A DNA stretch of 64,000 nucleotides from Auricularia sp. M13 (lineage: Eukaryota; Basidiomycota; Agaricomycetes; Auriculariales; Auriculariaceae). The translations under genes were made by a program, and so were the position numbers. How positions within the stretch are numbered: the stretch's first letter is position 1; every line of letters begins with the position of its first letter. Below the pieces are notes generated by a model. It did no database searches, was not told the DNA's origin, and saw only the letters and a list, made by a program, of their open reading frames with translations. The stretch spans positions 8,432,001-8,496,000 of the forward strand of contig CM073193.1 of NCBI GenBank assembly GCA_037042915.1, in the 5' to 3' direction. Positions 63,259 to 64,000 of the stretch are shown here, piece by piece.

Positions 63259-64000
63259 ATGGACGACGACGACGACTTCCTGTACGCCGGCGCTCCCACC
63301 GAGCTTCCCCCGCCGCCAGCGAACAAGGCCGCGAGTCCGGAGCCTGATGAGTGCGTGTCAGAGCTGCAACCCTGCCTTTGCGACTTACATTAATTGTACA
63401 GACCTCAGTCACCCCCGGAAGAGCCTGCGCCTGCACCGACAGCTCAGTCTAATGCTCCTGAGCCGTCTGAAACGGTGGAGATGGCTATGGACGTTGCGGA
63501 CGAGGGCAACGGCGACGACGGTGGCTCGGGCGGCGAGCAGCAAGACGAGGAGGAAGAGGAGGAAGACAGCGACGACGTACGCGATCTCATATTCACTCAA
63601 AGCTTGTACTTATGCGTCTGCTACTCTCAGGATATTGAGATTATCATTGACGCGCCCGCACGCTCGCTCGACTTCCGGTGCGCGTATTTCGCTTTCATTA
63701 CTGCCTCAACTAATCCACTCATAGCGGCCAGGCACAAGGCCGAGCAGGACCAGTTGCATCCTCGCGTTTAACCCCAATAAAACGTCAATTTCCCTGCAAT
63801 TTTTACAATGAAGTTGACTGACACAGCTCCAGCTCCAGCTGCGCCCACACCAGCATTAACAACGGAATACACGCCTATACAGCGCGACGCCGCCATCCCG
63901 CAACGACCACCTCCTCCGGCGCCCGCGCCCGCAACCCCTGCATCACTCCCAGCGCCCGTTGTAGCAGCTTCCATACCGCCTTCATTCGGCGGGTCGACTC
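63259..64000 (+). CDS. Fip1-like pre-mRNA polyadenylation factor, N-terminal part
   Basis: Runs off the window end. From ATG 63259: MDDDDDFLYAGAPTELPPPP, intron 63351-63401, then a Pro-rich and very acidic block (EEPAPAPTAQSNAPEP, QQDEEEEEEDSDD), intron 63577-63630, then DIEIIIDAPARSLDFR, intron from 63678, and a Gln/Ala/Pro-rich region ending TTEYTPIQRDA and PP-rich sequence. An acidic start followed by an IEIIID-ARSLDFR segment and low-complexity linker is the pattern I associate with fungal Fip1, which tethers poly(A) polymerase in the cleavage and polyadenylation complex. The diagnostic Fip1 motif would lie beyond the window, so this call is moderate. Confidence 0.55.

Noticed and set aside
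1-64000. Retroelements, virus-derived sequence, CRISPR arrays, rRNA
   Set aside because: I looked for reverse transcriptase, integrase, capsid-like and repeat-spacer patterns and saw none.

Overview
The window reads as nuclear DNA of a basidiomycete (Agaricomycetes-type) fungus. Genes are split by many 45-75 nt GT-AG introns with CTNAC/CTAAT-like branch sites, coding DNA is GC-rich, F-box proteins are expanded, and there is an intron-bearing Helitron. No bacterial gene organisation, rRNA, CRISPR array or recognisable retroelement was seen. Exon limits below were read by eye from splice signals and checked for reading-frame arithmetic where stated.

Layout. 0-6.7 kb: a headless alpha-actinin gene (plus strand, ten introns), a low-complexity protein gene with a 12-bp repeat, then a G-rich repeat tract. 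6.9-24.3 kb: an unusual block of minus-strand genes, most with their own TATA-like box. Five of them (called A 6901-7832, B 16125-17030, C 18753-19778, D 21278-23059, E 23500-24252) are paralogues with conserved intron phases and a shared core motif. C ends in a basic, nuclear-signal-like tail and D carries a run of RNA polymerase II CTD-like heptads. An autonomous-type Helitron (8373-12724) and three unrelated unknown genes sit among them. 24.7-27.9 kb: a small cysteine-rich secreted protein gene, an F-box gene and a broken exon copied from the secreted-protein family. 28.4-30.4 kb: RNF10/Mag2-type RING ubiquitin ligase. 30.4-37.4 kb: gene-poor, with a 93-nt hairpin. 37.4-41.8 kb: GNAT acetyltransferase and a multi-intron amidase. 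41.8-47.0 kb: no gene recognised, with a 1.4-kb inverted-repeat element. 47.0-48.2 kb: C2-domain cytokinesis-type protein. 48.7-50.4 kb: second F-box gene, an inverted copy of the first. 51.4-52.2 kb: secreted SGNH hydrolase. 52.6-55.1 kb: F-box pseudogene interrupted by an inserted element. 55.3 kb: a MITE. 57.3-58.7 kb: a further F-box gene. 59.1-60.6 kb: secreted aldose 1-epimerase. 61.2-62.7 kb: multi-pass membrane protein. 63.3 kb to the end: start of a Fip1-like polyadenylation factor.

The right half is mostly ordinary host genes plus F-box duplication. The left block is the most novel part: a local family of uncharacterised, possibly nuclear proteins, one fused to a CTD-like tail, expanded next to a rolling-circle transposon. 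Their function is unknown; an OB-like fold is only an inference.
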